Source: Nelumbo lutea (lineage: Eukaryota > Streptophyta > Magnoliopsida > Proteales > Nelumbonaceae). Taken from it: a stretch of DNA of 64,000 nt. The DNA is taken from contig JAKGHH010000004.1 in NCBI GenBank assembly GCA_022828595.1, positions 50,890,922-50,954,921 on the forward strand, read 5' to 3'. Under the pieces are notes generated by a model. The model had not been told where the DNA came from and did no database searches. It worked only from the letters and a program-made list of their open reading frames with translations. Of the stretch, positions 13,101 to 23,923 are shown one piece after another (the first letter of the stretch is position 1; the number at the start of each line of letters is the position of its first letter). Position numbers and translations under genes: made by a program.

Positions 13101-13653
13101 ACCTCATTCTTATCAAATGCAAGACCACAACTAATATTCTTGTACACCTAAAAGAAACAAAAGTGATATTCATAAACTAGCAATTAAAGCTTACTTTGAC
13201 TCTTCGGAACTGGGCTGTCATAAGTTTCTTGCTGGTATGAGGTTTATTGAATTTTGACAGTGAATTCTTTTTGCAAACAAGAAGTGCAGATTCTGCAAAA
13301 TCCAATCAAATACATATCAATAATTCAACTTCACTAATCTTGGAGGGACAAAGAGTGAAGTAAGTGGCTGATCAAGGAAAAACAAAATGGCCACTAATTC
13401 CCACTTCTTTAATTGATAAATAGACCATCACAAATAACAGCTAAAAATGGAATTTTGTGATAAATGATGTAAAAGAGAAACAAAATCAATTTGCATTAGT
13501 AAAAGCAGGGCAAAGAACCTAAAAACTCAAAATCAGAAACCAGAAACCAGAAATGAGAGAGGCACCTAAGGAGGAAGATTTCTTTTGCTCCAACTCCAAA
13601 AGATCTTTGTTGTTAGGCCTTATTTTATCCTTTAATCTCCCAGGCTGTTCCAT
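6530..13653 (-). CDS. NOPCHAP1/DUF4598-like protein, spliced gene
   Basis: This minus-strand gene starts at ATG 13653 and stops at 6530. Exons I can place: 13730-13566 (coding from 13653), 13292-13195, 13147-13103, 7124-7054, 6955-6890 and 6808-6530, all with AG/GT borders. The N-terminus reads MEQPGRLKDKIRPNN and continues into a basic SKKLMTAQFRRVK segment. The core has GKVKDFLGIMAEANRRLQFD, then YDIEVLTGNETQYIEMDLML, the layout of NOPCHAP1 (human C12orf45), a chaperone cofactor for box C/D snoRNP assembly. An acidic Ser/Asp tail follows, ending in a basic KKRPKIIELK that may be a nuclear signal. The phases of 13103 (0) and 7124 (needs 1 base) do not match, so at least one small exon of 3n+1 bases in the 6-kb TE-filled intron is missing from my model. 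The family assignment is from remembered motif order. Confidence 0.7.
7261..7400. mobile_element. Short Tourist-like MITE, TSD TTA
   Basis: A 140-bp near-perfect palindrome lies in the large intron. It begins GGGGTGTTCGACAACATGG and ends with the complement GAACATCCCC. TTA flanks both sides (7258-7260 and 7401-7403). The arms extend for about 60 bases including CCACATCAGC/CTGATGTGG, so the RNA would form a long hairpin. Confidence 0.8.
7690..9125 (-). pseudogene. LINE reverse-transcriptase tail relic
   Basis: The minus strand between about 8010 and 7770 gives a broken reading with VQAAIIWNIWRERN, the signature that follows the zinc-binding zf-RVT region in plant L1-like LINEs. It carries stops and frameshifts and no complete domain. 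The material up to 9125 has similar composition but no recognisable motif. It sits in the intron of the NOPCHAP1-like gene, in the same orientation. Confidence 0.45.
10388..10996. mobile_element. hAT-type element with CAATGTTTTAAAA ends, 8-bp TSD
   Basis: The ends are CAATGTTTTAAAACACGG and the complement of CAGTGTTTTAAAAGGTG. The flanks are GTCTATAC (10380-10387) and GTCTATAT (10997-11004), matching at 7 of 8 bases. Sub-terminal GAGGCGTGATGCGAGGCG-type words are repeated in both arms. A pyrimidine tract of about 110 bases at 10738-10855 lies inside and gives long low-complexity frames that are not genes. The termini relate it to 56392-57187 and 62817-63430. Confidence 0.75.
11128..11887. mobile_element. 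hAT-type element, perfect TSD CTTGAACT
   Basis: The element starts CATAGTTTTCAAGGTGTC and ends with the complement GCCTTGACAACTATG. CTTGAACT is present on both sides (11120-11127, 11888-11895). The 760-bp body contains TAGGCG/CGCCTA words near both ends and AT-rich sequence between. It has no coding capacity. Confidence 0.8.
12501..13102. other. Intron sequence, no gene seen
   Basis: Intronic to the NOPCHAP1-like gene. A T-rich end near 12905-12955 (AATAAAATTTTTATTTT) resembles a plus-strand LINE or transcript 3' end, but no protein signal precedes it. The missing small exon of the gene could be here. Confidence 0.35.
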
Positions 13654-13730
13654 CTGTAACTTGTTGAATTTTGTTGCTCAATAGTTTGGCAATCAACTAT
13701 GTTTCTTTGTTCCAAACTGCAACTCTTTAT
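13103..13730 (-). other. N-terminal exons of the NOPCHAP1-like gene
   Basis: Exon 13730-13566 follows CTATTGCAG; its first 77 bases are 5' UTR and the ATG is at 13653. It gives 29 codons plus one base and joins in phase to 13292-13195 (98 bases), then 13147-13103 (45 bases). Donors are TTAG|GTGCC, AAA|GTAAGC and GAG|GTCCTT; the last is weak, so this exon's end is less sure. Confidence 0.7.
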
Positions 13731-15109
13731 CTGCAATAGCCAAAAACAGAAAACTTCATTATTAATATTGTTTTCGAGACTTAACAAATTATACTAGACT
13801 ATGAAATGACAATGTTGCTTTCAACGTTAACAACTACTTGTTAGAATTTAGAACTTCCTGAATTATCAAAACCAGCATTCCTTTATTACCTAGCAATGGT
13901 GTTCCAACTAGACATCCATGAAATGTATTGCAGTAATAGCAATTTATGAAGTGAAATTACTAAAACAGAATTCCCCATTCTTCATAAATGTGCACTGTGC
14001 TTTGAGTTTAAACTCTAGGTATGGACGCGTATTTGTTTGCTGGTCTATGTAAGTACAACCTAAACTAAGCTTACACCCAATAAATAGATGATCCATCATC
14101 AATCAATCATACACTCTCTTTGAGCACTCTCTTTGAGAATATGTTTCTATAATGGTAATGGGGGCTTCCATGTATTTAATAACTGATTAAGCTGAATACT
14201 GTCCAAAGGAGAACAAACTTTTTCTTGTGCAGAGCTTACCAGTGATCTAAAGGATAACAGCATCACAACATCGTTAGCCCCCATATCACTTCTTGATAGA
14301 TGCCAGCCCCCGTATGATATACTTAACAACTTATTTAAGCTGTATAACTTTTGAAGGAGAACAAAATTTCTGTGGACAGTGTACCAATTTAAAGGATTAC
14401 AAACGTTATAACATTATAAATGCACGTATCACTTCTTGATGGATACAAGCCGTCAAATAATACACAATGTAGTGCTGCTTGTTAGATGTTGACCACCACT
14501 GAAGTGGAACAATCCCCAATCAGGCTTCTTCTTAAATAACAATTTTTTATTCCATTTGCACATAATATGTGCAGCAAGCTTAGACTGAGGCATCCTTTGA
14601 GATCTAATTCCAGCAAACCACGGATCTAATATTAACTAAGAGGACTTGATGCCAAAGCACAAAGAGCAATAAATAACAAAATACCAAAAAAACTGAGAAA
14701 ACATTAAGGCTTAAATGGAACAATATCACAAGGAAAAACTTCGTTAGTTCACTATTGTTTATTAGCGGAATAGTAGTATGTTCATCATCACTACTGTTTC
14801 TTAGCTATAAAACAGAGATCATGCTCTTGCTTGAACATGGGGCTGGGAAAAAGGGCTTTACGAATATGGATGAGGGAGTGATTTGGCAACTTAGAAATAA
14901 GCTCAGGCGCTTCAAGTGGCTATCAAAAGACACGAACATTCAAATAACATGAAGGGGGTCTTGAATCCCGTCGTAGCAGAGACTTGGGTCTCAGGTGGCT
15001 ACCAACCAACCATCTGGTTGGTAAGGTCTCCTTCTGATCGGAGCAGAGACTTGTAATTGAATCCCGCATGTACCTGGGTTGGGGGGCTCGATCACAGATG
15101 ATGAAATAC
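13731..15109. other. Probable 5' UTR intron with diverged tandem repeat
   Basis: This lies between the coding start and a CG-richer block at 15110-15310. A block of about 160 bases at 14160-14318 is repeated, diverged, at 14318-14470 (shared words GGAGAACAAA, AAAGGATTACA and TATCACTTCTTGAT). No other gene is seen. The patch 14960-15095 holds repeated TTGGT and AGAGACTTG words. Confidence 0.45.
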
Positions 15110-15320
15110 CTAAAACATGAAGATCAACCAAATTACCTCAACCTGCGTCTGGGATGGAATATGGAACTTGTACGCTATTTCAAACACGCCTAGAGTCGGA
15201 GATACGCAGCTGCAATTAACGGAGAGAAGGGGGCAATCGCTGGGAGAGGTTGCAGAGGTGCTTCTCGCAGTTCCGGAGCTCTTTAGCGAGGCGCTCAAAA
15301 CCGTAAACGGTAAGTGTATC
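15110..15320 (-). promoter_or_regulatory. Likely first (5' UTR) exon and promoter-proximal block
   Basis: This stretch is clearly less AT-rich than its surroundings and ends on the minus strand at CAGACGCAG followed by GTTGAG|GTAATT, a usable splice donor. That fits a non-coding first exon of the minus-strand NOPCHAP1-like gene. On the plus strand the same block is open (15117-15323) and ends at ACG|GTAAGTG, a good donor, so a divergent plus-strand gene start is an alternative; I recognise no family in that translation. Confidence 0.4.
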
Positions 15321-17510
15321 TGAAAGTCAATTTTAAGAGATGTCGGGATTGTAGAAAAATTAAAATACGTATAAATATATATGAAAATACTGTAAATATT
15401 TTAATAAATCATAAAAATATATAAATAACACTAAATATAAAACCTCAATATATATATATATATATATTAATGGTTTTATGAAAAAATACATTATAGCTAA
15501 TTATAATTTCATTAAAAATTCATTCCTAGCTATAATTTTATAAATTGAAATTATTAAAATTTATGGGATGGGAAAAACACAGTTCTACTATCCAACCAAA
15601 AAACATGCATTGGATCAACTTATAAGTGAAAATAAAATTAATAATTATTTATTATTTATATAATTATTGTTTATTTTTTATTCTCAGAACTTATAAAAAA
15701 AAAGTAAATAATAAATAAACATTATAAATGTATTCAAAAATTAGTTTTTAAAGAAGAAATTTCAATTGCTTTGTGAATATGATATATCATCCATAGAATT
15801 ATAATATATTGAATCATTGTGGTCAAATGATAAAATATAATTAATTTTTATTTTTATTTTTATTTTTAAAATATAAAAATTAAAAAAAAATAATTAAGAA
15901 ATAAAAATTTTCAATTGCTTTGTGGATATGATAAATTATCCATAGAATTATAGTATATTTAATCGTTGTGATCAAATGGTAAAATATAATTAATTATTAT
16001 TTATTTTTTAATTCTAAAATATAAAAAATCAAAAATAATATTAAAAAATAAATTTCAATTTCTCTATGGATATGATAGATAAATCCATAGATTTAAAACA
16101 TATTATGTCTTTATAGGTAGAGAAAGAATTAAATTTTCAAATATTTTGTTAATTTATATTTCCCCAAATATCTTCATGAAATTTCCATAAATCTACTCAT
16201 AACACCAAAAGAATTGTGATTTTGAATGTAAGAAATGTAGATCAATATTTAAACATTCAAGAAAAAAAAAAGAAATCACAAGATATTATAAAAGAAATTG
16301 AAAAACTTACATATTTTTCCATATTTTTTCAAAATTTGAAAAATCTTAAAAAAATTAACAATTCACGTTTGTTTCTTGCAAACTTTTTGCATATCTAGCA
16401 CTCTAGGAATGAGGTTTGGAGTTTTAGATTCATTTGGGGGTGAAATAAGGCTTATTTCAAGGGAAAGAAACCCCCCCCCCCCTTTCCAATTTTTAGTCGT
16501 ATCTTTTTGTAGCATATCGATTGATATGCTCTCGATACTATGGAAAAAAAAAAACGATACCGCCAATTTTCCACCATATCTCGTATCAGATTTTTAAAGA
16601 TATGATACAATACGCCCCATGTGAAGCATATTGTATCGAAATTTGAAACCTTGGTATTACTTCGAACAATAAAAGGTGAATTGAACAGAGATGGAGGAGC
16701 CCATCCAAACTCTTTTTTTTTTTTTTTCTGAGCCCATCCTAACTCCAATTGGTTTACCGTTGCACACCGGACCAAAAAAAACAAAGGAAATTGTATCTCT
16801 TCCAAAAAAAACTTTTAGTGGGTGGTTCCTACGAATGGTGCAACGAAGCTAGTCCAGAAATGAATTTAGTAGAAAATCAAGTCAGGGAACTATATCTCTC
16901 CACGAAAAAGAAAAAAAAAATCTTATATCCCTAATTGCCCAAAAAAAACAAAGGAAATTGTATCTCTTCCAAAAAAAAACTTGTAACATGTGTATACACA
17001 ACATGTAGTAGAGACCATATGTAAATAACTCCATCGAAATCTTTGCCAAACTCCATCAACTTCTGCATGAACCAATAAGCATTAGATGTTAGAAAGAATG
17101 TTTGAAGTATTAATTAAATGGGATTATAAGAGCTGAAATTATGTAGGGAATTGAATGGCAGAAATATTCATTAACATGTAGTAACATTTTCATATAACCA
17201 TCACAAAATTATAAGAACTGAAGTTCTAATAAAGGTATTGGGTTCCATAAAGCATGAAGTTGAGATTAGCAACATACTATGGATTAGGTGTTGATATTTC
17301 CGGGTAGTGTTCAGGTTTCCATATCAAAATGGAGAGGGGTTTTAGATGGCTTTGTTTAGAGGCATGATCTCTCACATTTGTGTCTTCATGTGTATGTGCA
17401 TTCCAACCAGTTGGCCACTTTGACCAAAATGGGAAAGAGGGAGAGAAAATTGAATGGGAGGTTGGATAAAGTGATGTTGATTAAAGTAATTCCCCACCTT
17501 TGGATAAATA
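15321..17510. other. AT-rich intergenic DNA with small repeats
   Basis: No gene seen. A diverged duplication of AATTTCAATTGCTTTGTGGATATGAT-type text occurs at about 15765, 15905 and 16045. The segment 16497-16653 ends TATCGAAATTTGAAACCTTG and resembles the right end of the small hAT-like family at 44234-44476. A direct duplication of AAACAAAGGAAATTGTATC is at 16780 and 16950. A C tract lies at 16470-16481. Confidence 0.4.
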
Positions 17511-18298
17511 CCTTCTGATGAGGGCAGATTTGGCCCTCTAGTGGAATTGTGACATGTGGCACCTCGTGACAACTAGGCAAACATCCAGCCAACAAACTTA
17601 CGAAGTTGGTGACCCACTCGGGCACCAGTTTGGCAGGCCTGGCGTGACCTGCGTGCGGCCTGACGCACGGCTTGGCACGCGGCCTGTGCGACCTAGCGCG
17701 GCCTAGCGCACGGCCTGCATGAACTACGTGCAGCCTAGCACGCGGCCTGCGCGACCTGGCGCAGCCTGGCGTGACCTGGCGCGTGGCTTGCGTGACCTGG
17801 CCGACCTGGACCAGCCTAGCACATGATCCAGCCAAGCCGCCCATAAGACGCCCACCGACAAACTCGGTGGCATACATACCCCACGAGCTCGGTAGCTCAC
17901 CAGGGATCTTGCCAAAGAGCCAGGCAGCTCGGTAGAGCTCGCCACAAACAGTTCGACAGAGCTCGCCACAGGGAGTTCTCCCCCAGAGAGCGCCCCCAGG
18001 TAGTTCGCCCCCAGACAGCTCGCCATAGGTAGCTCGCCACTTGTAGAGAAGTTTGGTATAGGAGTAGTTTGGCGTATCGCAGGAAGATCTCCTGCCCGAC
18101 GACCTGGCCCAGACACCGACCCGCCAACTGACGCAGACGCCGCCCTGACAACCCAGCGCTAGGCACCGACCTGGCCGCCTGACACAAGCGCCAGCCTGAC
18201 GACCTCGAGGAGTTCACCACCGTACCCCGGTTCTGACAGGATGTGACGAGTCTTGCCGTTTGGAGGCTTTTCACCCACCTAACCCACGAGGACTCCGA

Positions 18299-18307
18299 TA
18301 TATAAAG
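18299..18307 (+). promoter_or_regulatory. TATA box of outer 5' LTR
   Basis: TATATAAAG, followed after about 50 bases by a pyrimidine/purine leader. The same box sits at 25892-25900 in the right LTR, so the position is conserved in both copies. Confidence 0.6.
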
Positions 18308-18461
18308 ACCTCACCCCCCCCCAAAGGGGAAGAGGGTGAAAAAAGGGAAGTAACCCCTGCTCTCTAGCTCTCATATTATTTTCAGAGCTCTCTACAATCA
18401 GAGTGCTAACTTAAGCGTCGGAGGGCCCCGCCGGGAAAAAATCCCCGGGACCTCTGATTCA

Positions 18462-18620
18462 GTTCTCGCAGGTCCCTCAGCTCCCGCCGCCTACAAACAG
18501 GAGGAAAAGGTGGAGTTCTCGCAGGTCCCTCAGCTCCCGCCACCTACAAAGAGGAGGAAAAGATGGAGTTCTCGTAGGTCCCTCAGCTCCCACTGCCTAC
18601 AAAGGAAAGAAGACCGCCTC
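18462..18620 (+). repeat. 53-bp tandem repeat, 3 units (4 in the other LTR)
   Basis: Units begin GTTCTCGCAGGTCCCTCAG at 18462, 18515 and 18568. The right LTR has four units at 26055, 26108, 26161 and 26214. The copy number differs although the two LTRs were identical at insertion. Confidence 0.8.
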
Positions 18621-18810
18621 ATGCTAAGGGTAGTCGGATAGCGCCGCACTAGGGAGCTCCACTATTCTCTAAGTCACCAGCCGCCTAGTAGGGAGTTCGC
18701 CACCAGGTAGCTCTCCGCCAGGCAGTTCACCACCGAGCAGCTCGCCACCAAGCAGTTCGCCACCGGTCAGTTCACCACCGACCAACACGTCACAAGGCAG
18801 TTCGCCACTG

Positions 18811-19216
18811 TGTGACGGTTCAGCCACCATCAGCGCCATCAGCAAACCATCCAAGTGTTTTGGGTTGGGTCCTTGTACTCTTTTTGTAAGGGGGGTATGC
18901 CAATGGCAATTATGTAAATAGTAGTATGCATGTACAGTATTTTGATGTATTATTCTGTCACTCCCCCAAAAGCTTAACGTACTCTTTGAGGGGAGGTAGG
19001 TAGTCGAGTGAGCTCATAAACATGTAAAGGTTAAGCACGAGATCCCCTCGACACTGTACTGTGTGCTTGTGCTTACCACTGTTTAATGCAATACAAGTGG
19101 CTTTTGTCTAATTTGTGTGCACTCCTGTTTCCTTTTGTGTGTTGTTGCTTGCTTTTGTAGGCTTTCTCGACCCCAATCAAGCGCCGCACGGGGCCCCGTC
19201 GACTAGCCCCGTGATA
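18811..19216 (+). repeat. Inner gypsy 5' LTR
   Basis: Begins TGTGACGGTTCAGCC and ends just before the primer-binding site. Bases 18811 to about 19036 match 23924-24146. The stretch after AAGCACGAGAT, to 19214, is absent from the downstream copy. It contains a splice-like CTTTTGTAG at 19153-19161 and ends GTGATAG. Confidence 0.7.
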
Positions 19217-19218
19217 GT

Positions 19219-19230
19219 TGGTATCAGAGC
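19219..19230 (+). other. Primer-binding site (tRNA-iMet)
   Basis: TGGTATCAGAGC is complementary to the 3' end of plant initiator methionine tRNA, the usual primer of Ty3/gypsy chromoviruses. It follows the LTR by about two bases. Confidence 0.85.
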
Positions 19231-19296
19231 AGGGTTGACACTATCGGTTGTCAAGCCCAACGAGCCCCTGTCGTGCCCCACAACAACACCAGCCCG

Positions 19297-21906
19297 ATGA
19301 AGAATCGTGACACCCAAGAGGAGATCCAAGAAGGGATCTCACGGGTTTATTATGAGGACGATCCTAGAGATAGCTCTCCTAAAGACAAAGGCGTCAGCTC
19401 AAAGCATAGCAAGCGTGACAAGTCAGTTGACAAGCTTGTGACCATGGACAGGCGCATCATGCGCTGTGAAGCAGTGGTTGGAGAAACTCGTGACCGCGTG
19501 GACGAGCTTCAAATCAACCTTGATACCGTGGCCTCGGTCGTGGAAAGATTGGAGGACCAGTTCGGTGATAGCTCTAACAAGGTTGACAACCCCCTAGAAG
19601 ACCTGGTGAAGTGCCTACAGATCCAGCTCGAAGACTTGAAGGGCGAAGTGACCCTTATGAAGAGAATGATCGCCAATACAGCCAACACACCTACTGCTCC
19701 AGCCCCTCCAAAGATCAAAGTCCATGAGCCTACCTCAAATGCAGGGACCCGTGATGCCCGGGAGCTTGACAACTTCCTGTGGCAAATGGAACAATATTTC
19801 ACCGCCGCCGAACTTGTTGAGGAGGCGGCCAAGGTGCGTACTGTTGTTATGTATCTTACTAATGTTGCTATGTTATGGTGGCGCAGGAGATGTGCCGATG
19901 CGGAGCGAGGATTATGCTCCATTAATACTTGGTCCGTGTTCAAGAGCGAGATAAAGCGCCAGTTCTATCCAGAGAACGTGGAGTACCAAGCCCGTCGGAA
20001 GCTCAAAAACCTAAAACACACGGGCTCATTGCATGAGTACGTGAAGGAGTTCTCCGCACTATCGCTCGAGATCACGGACATGTCAGATAAAGACCTGCTC
20101 TTCAACTTCATGGACGGCCTACAACAATGGGCCGAGCTTGAACTCCAGAGACGAGGTGTGAAGGACCTCGCCATAGCCATGGCCGTTGCTGAACAACTGG
20201 TAGACAACAGACGACCAAGCAAAGACGGCACCAAACCCAACTCATATCAAGGTGTAGGGAATGTTGGAGGTGATAGGAAACCTTACTACGCACCCAAGGG
20301 AGACTCTGGGCCAAGTAAACCCAACACTATGAATTTCTACAGGAGACCCAAAGGAGACCCTAGATATAGGGGTGGCCAATTTGTGAAGAGAACACCTCCG
20401 GCACCATGCTTCATTTGTGAGGGAAAACATTGGACTAAGGATTGTCCTAGTCGGGGGAAGCTCAATGCCTTGCTTGCAAAGCTTAGTGATGATGAGCATA
20501 GCGAGGAGGAGAAGGAACCAGGGGAGACAAGAATGGGGGCTCTACGAAGACTCAATGCAATGAAGAAGAAGATGAGCCCGCAAGGAGCATCGAAGTTCAA
20601 CCCGAAGGGACTGATGTATGTAGACATTTGCTTGAATGGCAAGCCCACAAGAGCCATGGTGGATACAGGTGCTACCCACAACTTTATCTCTATGGAGGAG
20701 GCATCCCGAGTAGAACTTGCACCTACCAAGGAAGTCGGATGGCTGAAGGCTGTGAACTCTAATGCCAAGGAAGTCGTGCCCATGGATGATTTTCAGGTTG
20801 TTCTCGGCATGGACTTCTTAACTCAAGTAAAGGCGGTGCCCATGCCTTTCCTCAACAAAATGTGCATATTCGAAGATCAGGATCCTTGCATGGTTCCAGT
20901 TGTGCCAGAGACCACGTCCACCCCCAAGATGCTCTCAGCATTGCAACTCAAGGATGGAGTGCGGAAAGGACATGCCACTTACCTAGCCACATTGGTGGAC
21001 TCCGACCTGCTTGATCCACCAACCAGGCATATCCTGCCAGCGATTGCTATGGCACTAGAAGACTTTCAGGATGTCATGCCTCCCACATTGCCGAAGAAGC
21101 TTCCCCCAATGAGAGAAGTTGATCACAAGATTGACTTGGAGCATGGAACCAAACCACCGGCATGCCCGCCATACAGAATGTCTCCTCCTGAGCTGGCCGA
21201 GCTACGAAAGCAGTTGAGTGAGTTGTTGGATGCTGGATTGATTCGGCCTTCTAAGGCCCCTTTTGGAGCACCAGTCCTGTTTCAAAAGAAGCATGATGGA
21301 TCTCTTCGACTCTGTATTGACTACCGAGCTCTCAACAATCTCACCATCAAGAACAAATATCCCATACCTTTGGTGGCCGACCTCTTTGACCAGCTCAACA
21401 GGGCCAAGTACTTCACTAAGCTAGACCTGAGGTCGGGGTACTATCAAGTGCGCATAGCTGAAGGAGATGAACACAAAACAGCTTGTGTTACACGATATGG
21501 GTCCTTCGAATTTCGGGTCATGCCCTTTGGGCTCACCAATGCTCCAGCCACCTTTTGTACATTGATGAACAGAATATTTCATCCCTACCTAGACCAATTT
21601 GTGGTTGTGTATATTGATGACATTGTAATTTACAATAGAAACTTGGAGGAACATGTTGACCACCTCCATACTATTTTCCAGGTCTTGCGGGACAACAATC
21701 TATTTGTTAAGAAGGAGAAATGTTCTTTTTCCACAGAAGAGGTGGCCTTCCTCGGACATATAATCCGACTAGGCACAATCAGCATGGATCCAGCCAAAGT
21801 CAAGGCCATTCAAGATTGGACACCGCCCACCAGGGTTACCGAACTTCGCTCCTTCCTTGGCCTCGTGAACTACTATCGAAGATTCATCTCGGGATTCTCA
21901 GCATGA
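19297..21906 (+). pseudogene. Ty3/gypsy chromovirus gag-protease-RT (stop at 21904)
   Basis: The single frame starts at ATG 19297. Order: coiled-coil leader, Gag domain with [11 protein letters not shown] and [11 protein letters not shown] (about residues 190-260), zinc knuckle CX2CX3HX4C ([13 protein letters not shown], about residue 371), aspartic protease DTGATHNFI (Asp456), and reverse transcriptase with FLVT-like [11 protein letters not shown] and catalytic YIDD at 772-775. The CX3H knuckle and Gag wording resemble the Galadriel/Monkey chromoviruses, an inference from memory. The protease seems short between AKEV and VPMDDF, suggesting an in-frame deletion. The frame ends at TGA 21904-21906, in a context where CGA is expected. 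RNase H and integrase continue downstream after more breaks. Confidence 0.85.
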
Positions 21907-22328
21907 GCCACTGCCCTCACCAACTTACTGAAGAAGACTAGTACGTGGACCTGGAGTGAACGTTGTCAAACAGCTTTTGATGACTTGAAGAGAGCTGTCT
22001 CAGCAGAACCTGTCCTCGACTTGCCTGATCCAAGCAAGCCGTATGAGCTACACACAGATGCTCTGATTTTGCCATTGGTGGGGTCTTGATGCAAGAAGAA
22101 CATCCCATCTCCTTTGAAAGACGCAAATTGAATGATACAGAGAGGAGGTACACAGTGCAAGAGAAGGAGATGACAACCATCATCCACTGCCTCCGCACAT
22201 GGCGACACTACCTTCTTGGCTCCAAGTTCGTGGTCAAGACTGACAACATAGCTACTAGTTATTTTCAGTCATAGAAGAAGCTGAGCCCTAAGCAAGCTCG
22301 ATGGAAAGATTTCTTAGCGGAGTTTGAT
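21907..22328 (+). pseudogene. Gypsy RT tail and RNase H, broken
   Basis: Homology continues past the 21904 stop (LTNLLKKTSTWTWSERC) into RNase H, where ELHTDA marks the first catalytic Asp. A one-base deletion near 22060 shifts the frame. In the new frame come GGVLMQEEHPISF and HYLLGSKFVVKTDN. A TAG at 22272-22274 replaces an expected Gln codon before KKLSPKQARW. Both in-frame stops in this element can be explained by a single C-to-T change. Confidence 0.8.
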
Positions 22329-23912
22329 ATGACTCTAGAGTACAAGCCAGGGCCGATGAATAGGGTTGTTGATGCACTTAGCAGGAAGGTCGAGCTTGCA
22401 GCACTATCCACAAGTGAAGGTCCCTCACAAAGCCAGATCAGACTGGACATCATTAAGAGCATCAAGGAAGGACTCCAGAAGGACCCCATCGCTCAGAGCC
22501 TATTGACAGCGGCCCGTGAAGGGAAGACTAGGCGGTTTTGGGTTGAAGAAGGCCTTCTTTTGACAAAGGGAAGGCGGATATTTGTACCGAGAGTTGAAGA
22601 CTTGAGGAAGACTCTTCTACGTGAATGTCATGACAGCTTATGGGTAGGACACCCTGGGTGGCAGCGTACCTTGGCACTTCTACAACATGCCTACTATTGG
22701 CCTCATATGGAGCAAGACGTTCAAGAATACACAAGAACATGCCTGATTTGCCAGCAAGACAAGCCTGAGCGTGCCAAGCCTCTTGGACTCCTGCAACCTC
22801 TTCCGACTCCCTCACAACCTTGGGAGAGTGTTTCCATGGACTTCATCAGTAGTCTTCCTAAAGTGGGAGACTATGCATCCATCATTGTTGTCGTTGATAG
22901 ATTTTCCAAGTATGCCACTTTCACCCCAGCACCAAGGCACCTTTCAGCTGAAGACACGGCCTACCTTTTCTTCAAGCACGTGGTGAAATATTGGGGAGTC
23001 CCACAGAACATTGTTAGTGATCGAGATCCCCGATTCACTAGTGCTTTCTGGACAGAACTATTCAAGCTTCTTGGTTCAAACTTGAACTTCTCCAGCAGCA
23101 GCCACCCAGAGTCAGATGGGCAGACAGAGAGAATGAACTCCCTCCTTGAAGAGTACCTCCGCCATTTTGTATCAGCTACACAAAAGAATTGGGTTCGATT
23201 TCTGGACATTGCACAATTCTCCGTCAACTCACAAAAGAGCTCCTCCACCAATCAAAGTCCTTTTGAAGTCATCACCGGCCAATTACCAAGATGTCTGCAC
23301 ATCATCGCCAACGACCATCAAGGAAGAAGCCCTCGAGCCTTCACTTTCACCAGGGAATGGAAAGAATGCCTTGATATCACTCGAGCCTCCCTAGAGAAAG
23401 CCTCCAAAAGAATGAAGAAATGGGCCGATTTGGGTAGACGACCCGAGAACTTCCAAATAGGTGACCTGGCCTTAGTAAAACTCCATACCCATTGCCTTAG
23501 GTTCTTTCGAAGAGTACACCCCGGGCTGGTGAGAAAATATGAGGGACCCTGCAAAATAATAGCCAAAGTAGGAACTTCAGCCTATAGGCTCAAATTACCC
23601 CCCTGGCTAAAAGTACACCCTGTCTTTCATGTAAGCCAACTTAAACCCTACCATGCTGACAACCAAGATACCTTCCGAAACCAAAGTCAATGCCCACACC
23701 CATCCTACCAACCACCCAAAAACCGATCCCTCGACTCCATCCTCGACCATAGGTTGTCCCAATCCTCCCAAACATCAGAATGGGAGTACCTGGTGAAGTG
23801 GAAGGGACTTGCAGAAGAAGACACCTGGGAGCTAGCAGAAGACCTCCTTCCGTTCGCGGAGAAGCTAGACGAGTACCTGAGGAAGAATCTTCGAGGACAA
23901 AGATTAAATTGA
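22329..23912 (+). pseudogene. Gypsy integrase with chromodomain
   Basis: Open for 527 codons from 22329. Integrase has the zinc-binding HHCC residues (His101, His108, Cys138, Cys141) and the catalytic triad Asp171, Asp231 and Glu267; the last two are separated by 35 residues (DD35E). A GPY/F-type region (LVRKYEGPCKIIAKVG) follows, and the C-terminus has a chromodomain, WEYLVKWKGLAEEDTWEL from residue 485. Chromodomains direct insertion to particular chromatin in plant chromoviruses. This part is intact in sequence, but it is cut off from gag-pol by the upstream stops and frameshift, so the element cannot make a full polyprotein. Confidence 0.85.
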
Positions 23913-23923
23913 GTGGGGGAGAC
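23911..23923 (+). other. Polypurine tract of inner gypsy
   Basis: GAGTGGGGGAGAC lies right after the pol stop and directly before the TGTGACGG start of the downstream LTR. It is the expected plus-strand primer site. Confidence 0.8.

Larger units (their letters stand above)
17516..18810 (+). repeat. Outer element 5' LTR, 3'-truncated
   Basis: Aligns along its length with 25061 to about 26395 of the right LTR: the GC-rich block of repeated GCGCGACCTGGC-like words (17630-17830), the AGCTCG-rich part, the TATA region, and the 53-bp repeat array. It lacks the last ~330 bases, including the CATCA terminus, and joins the inner LTR at 18811. Confidence 0.75.

Noticed and set aside
14755..14952. Plus-strand open frame with a hydrophobic start
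   Set aside because: Short, no recognised domain, no splice support; it lies in an intron of the opposite-strand gene.
17386..18274. Several overlapping minus-strand frames rich in Arg, Gly and Ala
   Set aside because: They lie in the GC-rich repeated part of the outer LTR, where stop codons are rare by composition.
19509..20783. Antisense open frames over the gypsy gag-pol
   Set aside because: Shadow frames of the real coding strand; no family resemblance.
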